NCBI GenBank assembly: GCA_002329645.1
Contig: DCTS01000005.1
Coordinates: forward strand, 1-7,592
Direction: 5' to 3'
DNA: 7,592 bases
Source: Lachnoclostridium sp. UBA1434
Lineage (GTDB): Bacteria; Bacillota; Clostridia; Lachnospirales; Lachnospiraceae
How positions within the stretch are numbered: the stretch's first letter is position 1; each line of letters opens with the position of its first letter. The translations under genes and the position numbers were made by a program. This document shows positions 6,821 through 7,592 of the stretch, in pieces. Under the pieces are notes generated by a model, which was not told the DNA's origin, searched no databases, and worked only from the letters and a program-made list of their open reading frames with translations.

Positions 6821-6845
6821 AATAATTACCATAATAATAATTACC
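6821..6845. repeat. Direct repeat AATAATTACC, 15-base period
   Basis: AATAATTACC occurs exactly at 6821-6830 and 6836-6845. The five bases between (ATAAT) complete the CATAATA that resembles a SigG -10. It may be simple low-complexity sequence. Confidence 0.5.
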
Positions 6846-6979
6846 TACGCTGTAAACAATATATGTACAGGCACTACAAGAGTCAAAATCACGCACATGG
6901 TGGTATTTGACAGTCGCTGAACCTACAAGCTGATTTTGCTGTTGTATGCTTTGATATTAATAAACGGAGGTGAATTAGT

Positions 6980-7198
6980 ATGGCAAATAATAACAGCGGT
7001 TCTAACAGAGTTGAGGTTCCTCAGGCAAGAGAAGCTCTTAACCGCTTCAAGATGGAAGTTGCTAATGAGCTTGGTGTACCGTTAAAGCAAGGCTATAACG
7101 GGGACTTAACAAGTAAACAAAATGGCTCCGTAGGCGGAGAAATGGTAAAACGTATGATCAGGAGCCAGGAGCAGGCAATGTCCGGACAAGGACAGTAA
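6980..7198 (+). CDS. Alpha/beta-type small acid-soluble spore protein (SASP)
   Basis: The 72-residue protein matches the SspA/SspB-type family over its whole length. The N-terminal half carries VPQAREALNRFKMEVANELGV (11-33 with flanks), including the germination-protease site MEVA-NELG with cleavage expected after A28. The second signature is NGSVGGEMVKRMI at 48-60. These proteins coat forespore DNA, shift it toward an A-like form and protect it from UV and heat, and then feed the germinating cell with amino acids after GPR cleavage. GGAGGTGA (6966-6973) gives strong initiation at the ATG. It is a single-gene unit with its own terminator 13 bases after the stop. Expression in the forespore under SigG is expected from the family, but no clear SigG promoter could be fixed. 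Confidence 0.97.
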   Translation: MANNNSGSNRVEVPQAREALNRFKMEVANELGVPLKQGYNGDLTSKQNGSVGGEMVKRMIRSQEQAMSGQGQ

Positions 7199-7210
7199 CT
7201 GTAAACTCAC

Positions 7211-7237
7211 AGGGGATGTTAATAGCATCCCTTTTTT
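7211..7237 (+). terminator. Rho-independent terminator of the SASP gene
   Basis: GGGATGT (7213-7219) pairs with GCATCCC (7225-7231), with one wobble and a five-base loop, followed by six T residues (7232-7237). It starts 13 bases after the TAA stop. Confidence 0.9.
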
Positions 7238-7275
7238 AATGAGAAAGAAATTCTGTAAGAATTTCTTTCTCATTA
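7237..7275. repeat. Perfect 18-bp hairpin directly after the SASP terminator
   Basis: Bases 7237-7254 are the exact reverse complement of 7258-7275, with a three-base loop GTA. The arms are purine-rich on the left (GAGAAAGAAATTCT) and pyrimidine-rich on the right. It begins at the last T of the terminator. No T-run follows it on plus (TATTAATCC) and only A/G-rich sequence follows on minus, so it is not a standard second terminator. It could be an RNA processing or stability hairpin, a cruciform, or a palindromic repeat element. Confidence 0.85.
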
Positions 7276-7343
7276 TATTAATCCGTGAGAATTTACACCG
7301 TACATAAGAATTTTATCAGCCGCAAAAGCTTAATAAAAAATTC

Positions 7344-7373
7344 TTTTCAAGCTAATTCGATATATGATAGAAT
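7344..7373 (+). promoter_or_regulatory. Candidate distal promoter upstream of glmM
   Basis: An extended -10, TGATAGAAT, spans 7365-7373. TTTTCA (7344-7349) is a partial -35 with 18-base spacing. A transcript from here would start near 7380 and carry a leader of about 155 bases with the helices described for this region. Confidence 0.4.
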
Positions 7374-7410
7374 AAAACATAGTATTAAAACATACCGGAG
7401 CGGTATAAAA

Positions 7411-7449
7411 ATGTATAGAAGCCTTAAGCAGCTTGATACGAAGGCATAA
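7411..7449 (+). CDS. Possible 12-residue leader peptide upstream of glmM
   Basis: An ATG at 7411 opens a short frame, MYRSLKQLDTKA, ending in TAA at 7447-7449. GGAG (7397-7400) lies ten bases upstream but within the loop and arm of the 7392-7406 hairpin, so access to it could be gated by structure. The stop codon lies inside the left arm of the GGCATAA/TTATGCC helix. There is no run of a single regulatory codon. Such short frames arise easily by chance, so this is a low-confidence call. Confidence 0.15.
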   Translation: MYRSLKQLDTKA

Positions 7450-7469
7450 TATAAATAGCATGTTATGCC

Positions 7470-7497
7470 GTTACAATTGGGATATCGGCAGTATAAT
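7470..7497 (+). promoter_or_regulatory. Candidate sigma-A promoter proximal to glmM
   Basis: TATAAT (7492-7497) is a perfect -10. GTTACA (7470-7475) matches four of six positions of the -35 at 16-base spacing. Transcription would begin near 7504, leaving room for the AGGAAAGGA site (7517-7525) before the ATG at 7535. Confidence 0.6.
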
Positions 7498-7534
7498 AAT
7501 GTATAAAATTTAATATAGGAAAGGAATAGATGGT

Positions 7535-7592
7535 ATGGGTAAATATTTCGGAACCGACGGCTTTCGGGGAGAGGCAAATGTTAATTTGACAT
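7535..7592 (+). CDS. glmM: Phosphoglucosamine mutase, N-terminal end only
   Basis: The first 19 residues, MGKYFGTDGFRGEANVNLT, are the strongly conserved start of GlmM, with the family motif FGTDGFRG; the active-site phosphoserine loop lies beyond the window. The enzyme converts glucosamine-6-phosphate to glucosamine-1-phosphate, on the way to UDP-N-acetylglucosamine for peptidoglycan, and acts in the cytosol. The ATG at 7535 is chosen because it gives this frame and has AAGGA (7521-7525) nine bases upstream; an ATG at 7530 is in another frame. Other phosphohexomutases share part of the motif, but the exact N-terminus fits GlmM best. Confidence 0.9.
   Translation, partial: MGKYFGTDGFRGEANVNLT

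Larger units (their letters stand above)
6711..6979. other. AT-rich spacer before the SASP gene; no gene seen, promoter uncertain
   Basis: No supported gene is visible on either strand. A 15-codon frame at 6863-6910 has no ribosome binding site. The spacer holds the short direct repeats listed separately. SASP genes are normally transcribed by SigG in the forespore. The best match to the SigG -10 (CATAATA) is an exact copy at 6830-6836, but the expected -35 region holds only GTACC (6807-6811), a partial match, and the resulting leader would be about 135 bases. TTGACA at 6907-6912 looks like a sigma-A -35 but has no acceptable -10 at 16-18 bases. Confidence 0.4.
7276..7534 (+). other. Upstream region of glmM with possible structured leader
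   Basis: No normal-sized gene is visible on either strand. The region holds two candidate promoters (7344-7373 and 7470-7497), a compact hairpin at 7392-7406 (ATACCG/CGGTAT around GAG), and two helices that cannot form together: GCCTT (7421-7425) with AAGGC (7441-7445), or GGCATAA (7443-7449) with TTATGCC (7463-7469). No known riboswitch class was recognised, and no glmS-type ribozyme core is apparent. Confidence 0.4.

Noticed and set aside
6863..6910. 15-codon frame before the SASP gene
   Set aside because: No ribosome binding site precedes it and the composition shows no coding signal.
6907..6912. Consensus TTGACA as a vegetative promoter for the SASP gene
   Set aside because: No -10 match at proper spacing, and SASP genes are expected to use SigG.
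7276..7534. glmS-type ribozyme or other known riboswitch before glmM
   Set aside because: No conserved core motif of a known class could be recognised, and the glmS ribozyme precedes glmS, not glmM.
7347..7577. Minus-strand 76-codon frame over the glmM leader and start
   Set aside because: It overlaps the conserved glmM N-terminus, has no ribosome binding site and its Tyr/Leu-rich translation reflects AT-rich spacer DNA.

Overview
The window looks like the chromosome of an anaerobic, endospore-forming member of the Bacillota, class Clostridia. The evidence is an alpha/beta-type small acid-soluble spore protein (SASP), strong GGAGG-type ribosome binding sites, AT-rich intergenic DNA with Rho-independent terminators, an extended -10 promoter style, and a GlmM N-terminus of the clostridial/Lachnospiraceae kind. 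The Lachnospiraceae assignment is inference. I saw no insertion sequence, phage gene, CRISPR array or rRNA gene.

Layout. Bases 1-73 are the 3' part of a tRNA-Leu(UAG) whose first seven bases lie outside the window. A long bidirectional hairpin (115-179) separates it from a minus-strand remnant that looks like the C-terminus of a Fic-family protein (113-478). Upstream of that on the minus strand is an intact DedA/VTT membrane protein gene (527-1150). Divergent from dedA is a 556-residue two-part protein (1302-2972): a choice-of-anchor A domain without a signal peptide, a Cys-Pro repeat, and a Cys-rich tail. It is followed by a DJ-1/PfpI family gene (3145-3693), which converges with only two bases of spacing on an AGCS-family sodium/amino-acid symporter (3696-5012, minus, GTG start).

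Divergent from the symporter is a lipoprotein of the extracellular sugar-binding type (5193-6635). It stands alone, without permease genes, and is closed by a strong terminator. A 344-base AT-rich spacer full of short repeats leads to the SASP gene (6980-7198), with its own terminator and a striking perfect 18-bp hairpin just after it. The last 336-base spacer carries two candidate promoters and possible leader structures for glmM, which begins at 7535 and runs out of the window.

The genes do not form one pathway. They are mostly single-gene transcription units: transport (symporter, orphan binding protein), envelope upkeep (DedA, GlmM) and spore biology (SASP, and by inference the Cys-rich choice-of-anchor protein). 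The Cys-rich protein is the least ordinary item. Its lack of an export signal and its more than 30 cysteines suggest it may be cross-linked into a structure assembled inside the mother cell, such as a spore coat or exosporium. The sequence alone does not prove that.
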